This document shows, in pieces, positions 17,200 through 26,628 of a DNA stretch of 64,000 nucleotides. The position numbers and the translations under genes are program-made. The DNA is taken from positions 2,232,001-2,296,000 of the forward strand of contig NZ_CP060137.1 in the NCBI RefSeq assembly GCF_014235785.1, in the 5' to 3' direction. Source of the DNA: Bacillus sp. PAMC26568. GTDB taxonomy: Bacteria > Bacillota > Bacilli > Bacillales > Bacillaceae. Positions within the stretch are counted from its first letter, which is position 1, and every line of letters begins with the position of its first letter. The notes below the pieces were generated by a model. The model saw nothing but the letters and a program-made list of their open reading frames with translations. It was not told the DNA's origin and did no database searches.

Positions 17200-18417
17200 A
17201 TGAGAGGAATTGCAGGAATTATGGAATTATTTCTATTAATTATTATTTTAATATGTTTAATAATCATATTGTTTGACGTAGTCCCTGCTTTTCATACTTG
17301 GGTTCAAAGAATCCATATAGGCAGATATACAAATTTTTATGAATGGAATCAAGCAATATCTAAAAAAGGAATAAAGTGGATTTCAAAAACCCCAAAAATT
17401 AAGGTGACCGATCAAACAAGATTAGTATTAATAGACATGCTAAAAGGCAACTATTCTAAGGATGCAATTCAGCACTGGCAAGAAGCTGCTTTACTCCTTG
17501 GATTTTCAGAAGATACTGATTCAAAGAATGATCTGGTTAAAAGAAAAGCAATCATCCAATACTTAAATCAAAAGTTTAACTCAGATGAATCTTGGATCAA
17601 AAAGCCTCAATACGTAGATGCTGCAATTCTATCGTATGCGGTTATGAAACTGGATTTTATTGGTTCAGATAAATACAAACCTGCGTATGACGAAACTTTG
17701 AATTTAATACTTTCACATGTCGGTGAGGATGGCACTGTAGCTTACAGAAAATCAATGATGAAATACAGATATGTTGATACAATTGGGTTTATATGTCCAT
17801 TCTTAATAAAATACGGAATTAAGTATAAAAATGATGAATGTATAAAATTAGCAGTGAAACAGCTTCAAATATTTGGTGAATTTGGAATAATGAATACCTA
17901 TAAGCTCCCTTTTCACGTCTATAATATTGAAAATAAGGTACCTCTTGGACTTATGGGTTGGGGCAGAGGACTCGGGTGGTATGCGATTGGACTGATTGAT
18001 GCTTGGGATGAACTGCCTATGGATCATTTCTTAAAGCCTCAATTAGAGGTTCAAATTGTATCCTTTGCCAGAGAAGCACTAAAATATCAAAACAGCAATG
18101 GAAGCTGGACTTGGACTGTAACGCGAACAGAAACAAGAGCAGATTCTTCTGCGACAGCGACATTGGGATGGTTTATGCGAAAAGCATCAAAAATTGATTT
18201 GGTTTCTGAAGAATGTTCAGTAAGTGCTGAAAAAGCTATTTCATATCTCATGAAAGTTACGAGAAAAAATGGTGCTGTAGATTATTCCCAAGGTGATACG
18301 AAAGATATAGGTGTGTATTCTACACTGTTCGATATCTTGCCATTTACTCAAGGATTTGCCATACGGCTTGTTAACAGCTATAAAAGTAAAGTGAAAATAG
18401 GGGGTGATTCTTATTAA
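17200..18417 (+). CDS. Membrane-anchored GH88/GH105-like six-hairpin glycosidase
   Basis: About 400 aa: one hydrophobic N-terminal segment (MELFLLIIILICLIIILF), then an all-alpha domain with LMGWGRGLGWYAIGLIDAWD and, near the end, ILPFTQGFAIRL. Those blocks resemble unsaturated glucuronyl/rhamnogalacturonyl hydrolases (GH88/GH105, YteR/YesR). Such enzymes act on unsaturated uronic acids left by lyases, so a copy inside a polysaccharide operon suggests trimming, turnover or editing of the polymer. ATG 17221 is an alternative start that begins exactly at the membrane segment. Catalytic Asp residues were not assigned, so substrate is unknown. Confidence 0.75.
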   Translation: MRGIAGIMELFLLIIILICLIIILFDVVPAFHTWVQRIHIGRYTNFYEWNQAISKKGIKWISKTPKIKVTDQTRLVLIDMLKGNYSKDAIQHWQEAALLLGFSEDTDSKNDLVKRKAIIQYLNQKFNSDESWIKKPQYVDAAILSYAVMKLDFIGSDKYKPAYDETLNLILSHVGEDGTVAYRKSMMKYRYVDTIGFICPFLIKYGIKYKNDECIKLAVKQLQIFGEFGIMNTYKLPFHVYNIENKVPLGLMGWGRGLGWYAIGLIDAWDELPMDHFLKPQLEVQIVSFAREALKYQNSNGSWTWTVTRTETRADSSATATLGWFMRKASKIDLVSEECSVSAEKAISYLMKVTRKNGAVDYSQGDTKDIGVYSTLFDILPFTQGFAIRLVNSYKSKVKIGGDSY

Positions 18418-19288
18418 AATTACAGTTTTTACCCCAACATATAATAGAGCTTATACACTTGAAAATTTATATCTATCTCTAAAAGCTCAAACTTGGAAAG
18501 ACTTTGAATGGCTAGTAATTGATGATGGCTCAACTGATAATACAGAAGAGCTTTTTCATAGTTGGATTAAAAAAGAAAATGGATTCTCCATAAGATATTT
18601 TAAGGTTAAGAATGGTGGAAAGCATAGGGCAATAAATAAAGCTACTGATTTAGCAAGAGGTGATCTTTTTTTTATAGTTGATTCTGATGATACGATTACT
18701 CATGATGCTATAGGGATGATTACTTCTTGGGAGAAAAGTTTAAAAAGAAAACCTGATTTTTGTGGAATATCAGGTAATAAAGGTCATGATGAAAAAAGTA
18801 TCCACGGTACTACATTTGAAGGAGATTACATCGATGCCACTTCTCTTGAGAGGAAGAAATTCAATATAACTGGTGACAAAGCAGAAGTGTTTTATACAGA
18901 AATCTTGAAGAGATACAAGTTTAAAGAATTCGATGGAGAGAATTTCTTAACGGAAGCTACAGTTTGGGATCGCATGGCGGCAGATGGCTATAAGATAAGA
19001 TGGTTTAATAAAACAATTTATATTTGCGATTATCTGGAAGATGGACTGACTAATAATTTAATAAATATTTTTGCGGAAAACCCTAAAGGAACAGCTCACT
19101 ACATCAATCATCAGATTAAATGCTATCAATATAATCTCAAAGGAAGACTATCAAATTACAATTTGTATTATTCATTTGTTAAGAATAATGTTGGTTTAAG
19201 AACAGCAGCCAGATACTTAGAAATAAATCCAGTGGTACTTTTACTCGCTGTTGTGTCTACTAAATTAAAACAAACGCTTATTAAGTAA
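18404..19288 (+). CDS. GT2 glycosyltransferase
   Basis: A roughly 294-aa family 2 enzyme. ITVFTPTYNRAYTLENLYLS, VIDDGSTDNTEEL and FFIVDSDDTI (DXD site) are complete. It is paralogous to the gene at 7313. The start is awkward: GTG 18404 directly abuts the GGGGG that should be its RBS, and the protein's natural beginning (KITVFTP) lies four codons downstream at a non-ATG codon, so the true start is uncertain. It overlaps the upstream glycosidase by 14 bases. A gap of 228 bases follows, the first real break in the operon. Confidence 0.85.
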   Translation: MILIKITVFTPTYNRAYTLENLYLSLKAQTWKDFEWLVIDDGSTDNTEELFHSWIKKENGFSIRYFKVKNGGKHRAINKATDLARGDLFFIVDSDDTITHDAIGMITSWEKSLKRKPDFCGISGNKGHDEKSIHGTTFEGDYIDATSLERKKFNITGDKAEVFYTEILKRYKFKEFDGENFLTEATVWDRMAADGYKIRWFNKTIYICDYLEDGLTNNLINIFAENPKGTAHYINHQIKCYQYNLKGRLSNYNLYYSFVKNNVGLRTAARYLEINPVVLLLAVVSTKLKQTLIK

Positions 19289-19516
19289 CATAGCTTCACT
19301 TTATGTCGCACATTAAAAACAGAGATTAGTTATGAGGCAGAAAAATTCATTAATAGTTTATCCTCAGGATTTGAATGCGGAGCCATTATTATCATTCTAA
19401 GTTTTGTTTATAGCCTAATGTGAAGAGTACCTAGGTGTGGGCTTTTTCAGTTTTTAGGTTGTATTATTAAAAAATCTATCTAATCTTTTTCAAAATATTT
19501 ATTGAGGGAGGTAAAT
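19289..19516 (+). other. Intergenic break with weak terminator-like structure
   Basis: This 228-base gap holds no credible gene. AGCCTA near 19412-19417 can pair with TGGGCT near 19438-19443 and is followed by TTTTTCAGTTTTT, giving a weak terminator with a long loop. The gap marks the left edge of a more AT-rich three-gene block and may be a recombination scar where an alternative sugar cassette was inserted. Confidence 0.4.
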
Positions 19517-20443
19517 ATGGGAACATTATTATTAAAAAAACAATTAGTTTATATATGGAATATAAGCATTGATATTAAAATAAATCTTATCAATAAATTT
19601 TATCTGCTTAGAGATAAATTTTATTGGCATATCTTAAGGCATCCCATAATTAGTCCAATTGATGAGACATTAAAAGAGATTATTGTGAATGACTCTTCCG
19701 TGGCTAGGTACGGAGATGGGGAGTTCAAGCTAATAAATAATAGAGATATAACATTCCAAAAAGCAGATGCCGCCCTATCACTGAGATTGCAAGAAATATT
19801 AGTGAAAAATGAAAACAATTTGTTGGTATGTATACCAGATATATTTCGAGATTTATCACAATATGGTGAAGAAACTCACTCATATTGGAAACTTCATATT
19901 TCGAAATACAGATTAAATTGGTATAAAAAATTAGATAGTAATAAGAAATATTATAATTCTTTTATTTCAAGATTTTACTATCCTTTTAAAGATAAGTCCA
20001 AATCAAAAGAATGGTTAGAACTATTAAAATTAATTTGGAATGACAAGGATGTGCTTTTAATCGAAGGAAAAAAAAGCAGATTAGGTGTCGGTAATGATTT
20101 GTTTGATAATGTAAAAAGAATCGAACGTATTATAGTGCCAGAGGAAAATGCGTTTGCATATTATGACAAGATTCTTTTGGAAGCTAAAAAAAGTGATAAA
20201 TCAAATTTAGTTCTTATAGCAGCAGGACCTACAGCTACAGTTTTAGCTTATGATCTTTATAAATTAGGCTATCAGGCAATTGATATAGGGCATGTAGACA
20301 TAGAATACGAATGGTTTATTAGACAGTCAAAAACAAAAATTAAAATAGAAAATAAGTATGTATGTGAAGCTGGAGCAGGAAAAGGCGTAGGAGATATTCA
20401 AGATGAAAAGTATTTATCTGAAGTAAAAACAGTAATCTTTTGA
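19517..20443 (+). CDS. GT-D fold glycosyltransferase (DUF1792-like)
   Basis: A 308-aa protein with the signature SVARYGDGEFKLI near residue 60, the hallmark of the GT-D fold family (DUF1792, first described in streptococcal serine-rich glycoprotein glycosylation). DVLLIEGKKSRLGVGNDLF and LVLIAAGPTATVLAYDLY complete the domain. ATG 19517 is chosen because GGGAGG sits 6 bases upstream; TTG 19502 lies before that box. The family is usually glucosyltransferase; the donor here is unknown. Base composition is more AT-rich than the genes to the left. Confidence 0.85.
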   Translation: MGTLLLKKQLVYIWNISIDIKINLINKFYLLRDKFYWHILRHPIISPIDETLKEIIVNDSSVARYGDGEFKLINNRDITFQKADAALSLRLQEILVKNENNLLVCIPDIFRDLSQYGEETHSYWKLHISKYRLNWYKKLDSNKKYYNSFISRFYYPFKDKSKSKEWLELLKLIWNDKDVLLIEGKKSRLGVGNDLFDNVKRIERIIVPEENAFAYYDKILLEAKKSDKSNLVLIAAGPTATVLAYDLYKLGYQAIDIGHVDIEYEWFIRQSKTKIKIENKYVCEAGAGKGVGDIQDEKYLSEVKTVIF

Positions 20444-20473
20444 TAGAGCATTCTAAACACCGAGGTGTAAATT

Positions 20474-21481
20474 GTGAATAATTTAATTAGTATCATTATT
20501 CCTATATATAACGTAGAAAAGTGGCTTCCTAATTGCATTGAATGTATTCTCGATCAGACTTTCAGAGAAATTGAAATAATATTAGTGAATGATGGCTCAT
20601 CAGATAAAAGTGGTGAAATATGTGATGAATATGCTAAAAAAGACAGTAGAATTAAAGTGATACATAAAGATAATGGAGGTTCTAGCAGTGCAAGAAATTT
20701 GGGTATTAAAGTAGCTATTGGGAAGTATATTGTATTTATTGATGCTGATGATCAGATAAGTTTAGATTACTGTTCTAAACTATACAATATTGCAGAAAAT
20801 CATAATTGTGATGTTGTATTATGCGGATATAAAACATTTCCACAAGAAAATATAATAATTCCCAGTTTCAAGTTAAATACTGTTATGAATGGAAGGGAAT
20901 TTGTATTAAGTTCTTTAAACCCACATACAAAGAATGATTTATGTTTTTCATGGAGATATATTTTTAAGTTACAAAGAATTAAAGAAAATAATATTAGTTT
21001 CAATGAACAAATATTTGTTGGAGAAGATGTACTATTTAATCTCGAATGTTTATTACAATCAAAAAAAGTTTATGCTCTTAAAGAAGTGTTATATTTTTAT
21101 AATACTGATAATTCTCAAAGTTTGATGCGCACTCCATTCAATCCAAAATTGGAAAGTAGTTTAGTCCTGCAATATGAGTTGAGAAAAACAATCTCACAAA
21201 AATTTGGTTTATTAGATTATAAGCATTATAGAAAAGACATGGCTTATTACTATGTTAACAATATTTATGGTCTATTAATAAAAAACTTGATTAATAGTAC
21301 CAACGGTTATGATGAATACTCATTCATGAAAATAGTAAATTATGAAATGTTTTCAGATTGTTTAAAAGAAATAGGTTTATTCTACAATTGTCAAAATTAT
21401 AAGGAGTATTTACATTACTTAGCATTTAAATTTAAGATCTCGTCTATTCTAAAAGCCAATTACAGAAAACAGTACAAATAA
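20474..21481 (+). CDS. GT2 glycosyltransferase
   Basis: A 335-aa family 2 enzyme with LISIIIPIYNVEKWLPNCIE, LVNDGSSDKSGEICDEYAKK and YIVFIDADDQIS (metal site), followed by IFVGEDVLFNLECL on the acceptor side. GTG 20474 is preceded by CGAGGTG at 20461-20467. It is the middle gene of the AT-rich cassette between two intergenic gaps and is probably cotranscribed with the flippase. Sugar specificity is not readable. Confidence 0.87.
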   Translation: MNNLISIIIPIYNVEKWLPNCIECILDQTFREIEIILVNDGSSDKSGEICDEYAKKDSRIKVIHKDNGGSSSARNLGIKVAIGKYIVFIDADDQISLDYCSKLYNIAENHNCDVVLCGYKTFPQENIIIPSFKLNTVMNGREFVLSSLNPHTKNDLCFSWRYIFKLQRIKENNISFNEQIFVGEDVLFNLECLLQSKKVYALKEVLYFYNTDNSQSLMRTPFNPKLESSLVLQYELRKTISQKFGLLDYKHYRKDMAYYYVNNIYGLLIKNLINSTNGYDEYSFMKIVNYEMFSDCLKEIGLFYNCQNYKEYLHYLAFKFKISSILKANYRKQYK

Positions 21482-21509
21482 TATTAAATGATTTTAAACA
21501 GGAGATTAT

Positions 21510-23057
21510 ATGAGAGTAAAAAATTCATTGATTAATATTACCGCTGGTATTGGGAGCCAAATAATCATAACTTTACTTAGTTTTATATCTAGGACAGTAT
21601 TTATAACATATTTAGGTGTTGAATACCTAGGAATAAATGGCTTATTTACAAATATTATTGGTATGCTCTCTTTAGCTGAGGCTGGGATAGGGTCTGCTAT
21701 TATTTATAGTCTTTACAAACCCGTAGCTGAAAATGATAAAACAAAAATAACTATTTTAATGAATTACTACAAAAAGGCATATACAGTAATTGCAATTATT
21801 ATATTTGCTTTAGGTATATCCATAGTACCTTTTCTGGATTATATTGTTAAAGATTCCGATGTACAATATATTCATTTAATATTTATGATTTTTTTACTTA
21901 ATACAATTGCTTCATATTTATTCTCCCATAAAATATCATTCTTAAATGTTTGCCAGAAAGGATACTTAGTAACAGGTATATACACTTTATCCTCAATAAT
22001 GACTACTTTATTCAGATTGGGTATTCTGATTTTAAGTCAGAATTTTATTCTATACCTTTTAATAGAAGTTTTTATTACAATTATAACTGCCTTATTTTTC
22101 TCATTAGTTGTTGATAAAAAATATCCATATCTAAAGATGAAGATGACCAGCAAATTAGATGAGGAAACTAAAAGTACTATTAATAAAAACATAAAAGCCC
22201 TACTGTTACATAGAATAGGTGGATACTCAGTTTTTGGCACAGATAATATAATAATTGCTGCATTCGTTAGTGTTTCAGCAGTGGGATTATTTTCTAACTA
22301 CTATATGCTAATAAATATTTGTAGGACATTTATTGGTCAGTTTTTTGATAATATCACTCATAGTTTAGGAAATTTAATAGCAATAGGAAGTAAAGAAAAA
22401 ATATATAATATTTTTAAGGTTACAGAGCTTTGTAATTTTTGGATTTATTCATTCTTTACTATATTTTTGTTTAACATGATAGAACCATTTATTGATTTGT
22501 GGATTGGATCGCAATTTATTATGAGTAAAAGTGTATTAATTATTTTAATGATTAATTTTTTTGTGTCTGGTATGAGAAGATCAATATCACTGGTTAAAAC
22601 GACATCGGGAATTTTTTATAAAGACAGGTATGCGCCTTTTGTAGAAGCTTTAGTAAATTTAGTTTCTTCTATTATATTAGTCCAATTTTATGGTATCGTT
22701 GGTGTATTTATCGGTACTCTAATAAGCACAATAGTTGTGCCTTTTTGGATTGCCCCTTACTTAGTGTATAAACAAGTTTTTAATAAACCTGTATTACATT
22801 ATTTTATTAATTATGTTTATTTAGTTTTTCTGGGTTTGGGTACTTGCCTATTAACAAATTTTTTATGTAATTTATTTACTAATGTTGGTATAGTACAACT
22901 AGTTCTTAGGGCTGCTATTTGTTTATTAATTCCTAATTTAATTTTCATTTGCGTATTCTACAGATCAAAAGAATTTAAATATTTATATAGAATATTGAAA
23001 GATTTCCTTGAGAAATTTATTAATAAATACAAGTTATACAAAAAAATGGCTTCTTAA
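21510..23057 (+). CDS. Wzx-type flippase (MOP family), EpsK-like position
   Basis: A 515-aa polytopic protein with about 12-14 hydrophobic segments and the MOP/Wzx N-terminus (SFISRTVFITYLGVEYLGIN followed by LSLAEAGIGSAIIYSLYKP). It should flip lipid-linked repeat units across the membrane for EpsG to polymerise. It is the only flippase in the window. Coding sequence is distinctly AT-rich with many isoleucine and leucine TTA codons, like its two upstream neighbours, so the three may have arrived together. ATG 21510 has ACAGGAGA upstream. Confidence 0.9.
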   Translation: MRVKNSLINITAGIGSQIIITLLSFISRTVFITYLGVEYLGINGLFTNIIGMLSLAEAGIGSAIIYSLYKPVAENDKTKITILMNYYKKAYTVIAIIIFALGISIVPFLDYIVKDSDVQYIHLIFMIFLLNTIASYLFSHKISFLNVCQKGYLVTGIYTLSSIMTTLFRLGILILSQNFILYLLIEVFITIITALFFSLVVDKKYPYLKMKMTSKLDEETKSTINKNIKALLLHRIGGYSVFGTDNIIIAAFVSVSAVGLFSNYYMLINICRTFIGQFFDNITHSLGNLIAIGSKEKIYNIFKVTELCNFWIYSFFTIFLFNMIEPFIDLWIGSQFIMSKSVLIILMINFFVSGMRRSISLVKTTSGIFYKDRYAPFVEALVNLVSSIILVQFYGIVGVFIGTLISTIVVPFWIAPYLVYKQVFNKPVLHYFINYVYLVFLGLGTCLLTNFLCNLFTNVGIVQLVLRAAICLLIPNLIFICVFYRSKEFKYLYRILKDFLEKFINKYKLYKKMAS

Positions 23058-23106
23058 ACTAAATAGTTAAATTATTATATTACTCTGACAAGAAAAGAGG
23101 AATTGA

Positions 23107-23703
23107 ATGAAACGCTTACTTGAGGTAATTTGTGCCATTTTTCTTTTGATATTCTTAATAATACCTATATTAATTATTGCTTCATTTGTACGATTAAAAA
23201 TAGGATCACCTGTTCTTTATAAACAAAAACGTCCAGGATTATATACCAAACCATTTTCTCTTTATAAATTCCGCACGATGACGGATGAAAAAGATGAAAA
23301 TGGTTTTTTATTATCTGATGAAGTGAGGTTAACATCTTTTGGGTTATTCCTTAGAAAGTATAGTCTTGATGAACTGCCTCAATTGTTTAATGTTCTTAAA
23401 GGAGAACTAAGTTTAGTCGGTCCAAGACCCTTGCTGATGGAGTATTTGCCTTTGTATACGGAGGAACAAGCAAAAAGGCATCTAGTGAGGCCGGGTATTA
23501 CAGGATGGGCCCAAGTTAATGGCAGAAATGCAATTTCATGGGAAGAAAAATTCGATTTGGATGTTTGGTATGTAAACAATCAAAACTTATTTCTGGATTT
23601 AAAAATTTTGCTATTAACGATAAAGAAAGTAATTAAATCTGATGGAATTAATCAAGCCGGTTTTGCAACCATACAAAAGTTTAAAGGAGCAGGGCATGAG
23701 TGA
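23107..23703 (+). CDS. epsL: Undecaprenyl-phosphate sugar phosphotransferase, EpsL-like
   Basis: A 198-aa initiating enzyme that moves a sugar-1-phosphate from a UDP-sugar to undecaprenyl phosphate, starting each repeat. One N-terminal membrane segment is followed by the bacterial sugar-transferase core: YKQKRPGLYTKPFSLYKFRT, SLDELPQLFNVLKGELSLVG then PRPLL, and GITGWAQVNGRNAISWEEK. These blocks match B. subtilis EpsL closely. It is a short (WcaJ C-domain-only, PglC-like) version. Its stop overlaps epsM by 8 bases. Confidence 0.93.
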   Translation: MKRLLEVICAIFLLIFLIIPILIIASFVRLKIGSPVLYKQKRPGLYTKPFSLYKFRTMTDEKDENGFLLSDEVRLTSFGLFLRKYSLDELPQLFNVLKGELSLVGPRPLLMEYLPLYTEEQAKRHLVRPGITGWAQVNGRNAISWEEKFDLDVWYVNNQNLFLDLKILLLTIKKVIKSDGINQAGFATIQKFKGAGHE

Positions 23704-24400
23704 AAAAGTGAAAATTGCAATTATTGGGCATGGGGGGCACAGTAAAGTTGTCTGTGAGATTATAAAGGAGCAAAATATCTACCAGATTGCTGCAGTGCTT
23801 GATGATAAATTTAAAACGACTGAAGAATTTGAAAGTGTAATATATGGTCAGCTCACAATCTATCATACACTTTTATGCGAGTACCCGGATATTAAATTTA
23901 TTGTTGCTATTGGAGATAACAATATTCGTATGAAGATTGTAAGAGAGTTAAACCTGAACTCAAATCAATTTGCAACTCTCATTCATCCTGCTGCAATTGT
24001 AAGTCAATCTGCCGAAATAGGACCAGGAACTGTACTAATGCCAGGCTGCGTTGTAAATGCAGACACAAAAATTGGTGAACATTCCATAATAAACACAGGA
24101 TCTATCATAGAACATGATAACTTTATTCATGATTTTGTGCACATTTCACCCAATGCAACTTTAACAGGCAGTGTATCTGTAGGAACGGGTTCTCATATAG
24201 GAGCTTCAGCAACCATTATACCAAATAAAACGATTGGAGAATGGGCTGTTGTAGGAGCCGGATCAGTAGTGATTCATGATATCTCAAAACACAGAACAGC
24301 TGTGGGGAATCCGGCGAGGTACCTTTTAAATAATGGCAGAAAGGAGAATATATATGAAGAAGAGGATCTACTTGTCGCCTCCGCACATGAGCGGACGTGA
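23696..24400 (+). CDS. epsM: NeuD/PglD-type sugar O/N-acetyltransferase, EpsM-like
   Basis: A 234-aa enzyme with an N-terminal Rossmann-like nucleotide-sugar domain (IIGHGGHSKVVCEII, VLDDKFKTTEEF) and a C-terminal left-handed beta-helix (INTGSIIEHDNFIHDFVHIS containing the catalytic His, then GASATIIPNKTIG). This is the PglD/EpsM family that acetylates the amino-sugar made by EpsN. ATG 23696 follows AAAGGAGCAGGGC; the frame is open upstream inside epsL. It overlaps epsN by 47 bases. Confidence 0.93.
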   Translation: MSEKVKIAIIGHGGHSKVVCEIIKEQNIYQIAAVLDDKFKTTEEFESVIYGQLTIYHTLLCEYPDIKFIVAIGDNNIRMKIVRELNLNSNQFATLIHPAAIVSQSAEIGPGTVLMPGCVVNADTKIGEHSIINTGSIIEHDNFIHDFVHISPNATLTGSVSVGTGSHIGASATIIPNKTIGEWAVVGAGSVVIHDISKHRTAVGNPARYLLNNGRKENIYEEEDLLVASAHERT

Positions 24401-25511
24401 GCAAAAGTATATAAACCAGGCTTTTGAAAGCAATTGGATCGCGCCTCTAGGTCCAAATGTAGATGCATTTGAAAAGGAAATGGCAGACTATTTGGGAGCC
24501 AAGAGTGCTGTAGCACTGAGTTCAGGAACAGCTGCAATCCATTTAGCCCTTAAATTATTGGAAGTGAAAAAGGGGGATTATGTATTCTGCTCTACACTTA
24601 CATTTGTGGCTAGTGCAAATCCAATCCTTTATGAGGGTGCCATTCCAGTTTTTATAGATTCTGAACCTGACACTTGGAACATGTCTCCTGAAGCATTAAC
24701 ACAAGCACTTATTGATGCAGAAAAAAGAAATCAATTACCGAAAGCTATCATTGTGGTAAATCTTTACGGCCAAAGTGCAAAAATGGATGAAATTACTGCT
24801 ATTTGCGACCTTTACGCTGTTCCAATCATTGAAGATGCAGCAGAATCACTCGGCTCCACTTATAAAGGGAAAAACAGCGGCACTTTTGGTAAATTCGGCA
24901 TTTTTTCCTTTAATGGAAATAAGATTATTACCACATCGGGTGGGGGTATGCTTATTTCTGATGAAGCTGAGTTGCTTGAGAAAGCTAGATTTCTTGCTAC
25001 TCAAGCTAGAGACACTGCTCCTTACTATGAACACAGTGAGACAGGATACAACTATCGTTTGAGTAACATCCTTGCTGGTATTGGGAGAGGCCAGTTAGAG
25101 ATTTTAGATGATCGAGTGAGGTCAAGAAGAGAAATCTTTGAATTTTACAAGGAACAACTTTCTGAACTCCCAGGGGTTCATTTAATGCCAGAGTTAGCTG
25201 AAACAAAATCAAATAGGTGGCTTACAGCTATAACCATTAATGAAGAAGAAATTGGAAAGAATGCAGCGGCACTAATTCAATTGCTTGAAAAAGAAAACAT
25301 TGAGGCGAGGCATATATGGAAGCCATTGCATATGCAGCCATTATTCTCAGATGTATTATTTTATCCTTACAGTGAAAAACAAATTGTCTCAGAAGAACTT
25401 TTTAACAGCGGAATTTGTCTTCCCTCAGGATCGGGAATGTCGAGAGAAGATCAATTGATCATTATTAACTGTATCAAATCAGCTATAGTTACAAGTTCTA
25501 TTGCCGGATAA
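24354..25511 (+). CDS. epsN: PLP-dependent sugar aminotransferase, EpsN-like
   Basis: A 385-aa DegT/DnrJ/EryC1 aminotransferase. RIYLSPPHMSGREQKYI, SNWIAPLGPNVDAFEKE and SGTAAIHLALKLLEVKKGD match B. subtilis EpsN almost word for word; the PLP-binding lysine is in FNGNKIITTSGGGML. It should aminate the 4-keto sugar made by EpsC, giving the substrate for EpsM, i.e. a UDP-bacillosamine-type route. ATG 24354 is chosen for AAAGGAG at 24340-24346. The three genes EpsC, EpsN and EpsM thus form one pathway split across the operon. Confidence 0.94.
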   Translation: MKKRIYLSPPHMSGREQKYINQAFESNWIAPLGPNVDAFEKEMADYLGAKSAVALSSGTAAIHLALKLLEVKKGDYVFCSTLTFVASANPILYEGAIPVFIDSEPDTWNMSPEALTQALIDAEKRNQLPKAIIVVNLYGQSAKMDEITAICDLYAVPIIEDAAESLGSTYKGKNSGTFGKFGIFSFNGNKIITTSGGGMLISDEAELLEKARFLATQARDTAPYYEHSETGYNYRLSNILAGIGRGQLEILDDRVRSRREIFEFYKEQLSELPGVHLMPELAETKSNRWLTAITINEEEIGKNAAALIQLLEKENIEARHIWKPLHMQPLFSDVLFYPYSEKQIVSEELFNSGICLPSGSGMSREDQLIIINCIKSAIVTSSIAG

Positions 25512-25593
25512 AAATATATAATCTTATATACATTTTTCAACATGTCATATCTAATGAGATGTTTGTTTGCATTTGCTGGAAGGAGTGAGAGTA

Positions 25594-26628
25594 TTGAAAA
25601 TTTTAGTGACGGGCGGAGCTGGATATATCGGATCTCATATTTGTGTGGAATTGCTGGATGCCGGGTACGACATAGTTGTAGTTGACAATTTCTGCAATAG
25701 TCATCCTGAAGCCCTTGATCGTGTAAAGTTGATTACAGGCAAAGATTTCGTAAGTTATGATTGTGATTTAGGTCATAAGGAGGAAGTAGAAAAAGTTTTT
25801 TCTGAGAATGATATAACTGCTGCAATCCATCTTGCAGGGCTAAAAGCAGTTGGTGAATCCATTACAATACCTTTAAGGTATTACCAGAATAACCTGATAA
25901 GCACGCTTAATCTTTGTGAAGTGATGGAAAAATATGAAGTCTATAATCTGGTTTTTAGTTCTTCTGCAACTGTTTATGGTACAAATGTTAGTATGCCACT
26001 TAAAGAGGAATTACCTTTGCAAGCAACTAATCCATACGGACGAACAAAATTGATGTCAGAAGAAATTCTAAGAGATTTGGGAATTTCAAATAGTAGATGG
26101 AGTATTTCAACTTTAAGGTACTTCAATCCTGTTGGTGCACACATCAGCGGTCTAATAGGCGAGGACCCGAATGGTATACCAAATAATCTTGTTCCATATA
26201 TCACACAAGTAGCAGTTGGAAAGCTGAAAGAATTAAGCGTATTCGGCAACAATTATCCAACTCCAGATGGCACTGGCATTAGAGACTATATCCATGTTGT
26301 TGACTTAGCTGAAGGTCACTTAAAAGCTTTAGAGAAAACATTAATAACTAACGGTGTTGAGTCCTATAATCTTGGTACTGGAAGCGGATCAAGCGTTTTA
26401 GAAGTAATAAATGTATTTGAGAACGTATCACAAAAGAAGATCCCCTTTACTGTTACAGATCGCAGAAAAGGAGATATTGCCATTAGTTATGCAAATTCAG
26501 AAAAAGCAGAAGCAGAGTTAAACTGGAAAGCAGCTAAATCTCTCCATGATATGATTGAAGATTCTTGGAGGTGGCAAATAAGGAATCCCAATGGATACTC
26601 AGACCCAGTAAAAGTATTACAGTCTTAA
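25594..26628 (+). CDS. galE: UDP-glucose 4-epimerase
   Basis: A 344-aa short-chain dehydrogenase-type epimerase that interconverts UDP-glucose and UDP-galactose. ILVTGGAGYIGSHICVEL binds NAD, SSSATVYG carries the catalytic Ser and NPYGRTKLMSEEIL the Tyr/Lys pair. TTG 25594 is preferred because GGAAGGAG (25578-25585) lies just upstream and the protein begins directly at KILVTGG. It closes the eps region, 82 bases after epsN, and with galU can supply UDP-galactose for the polymer. Confidence 0.92.
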   Translation: MKILVTGGAGYIGSHICVELLDAGYDIVVVDNFCNSHPEALDRVKLITGKDFVSYDCDLGHKEEVEKVFSENDITAAIHLAGLKAVGESITIPLRYYQNNLISTLNLCEVMEKYEVYNLVFSSSATVYGTNVSMPLKEELPLQATNPYGRTKLMSEEILRDLGISNSRWSISTLRYFNPVGAHISGLIGEDPNGIPNNLVPYITQVAVGKLKELSVFGNNYPTPDGTGIRDYIHVVDLAEGHLKALEKTLITNGVESYNLGTGSGSSVLEVINVFENVSQKKIPFTVTDRRKGDIAISYANSEKAEAELNWKAAKSLHDMIEDSWRWQIRNPNGYSDPVKVLQS

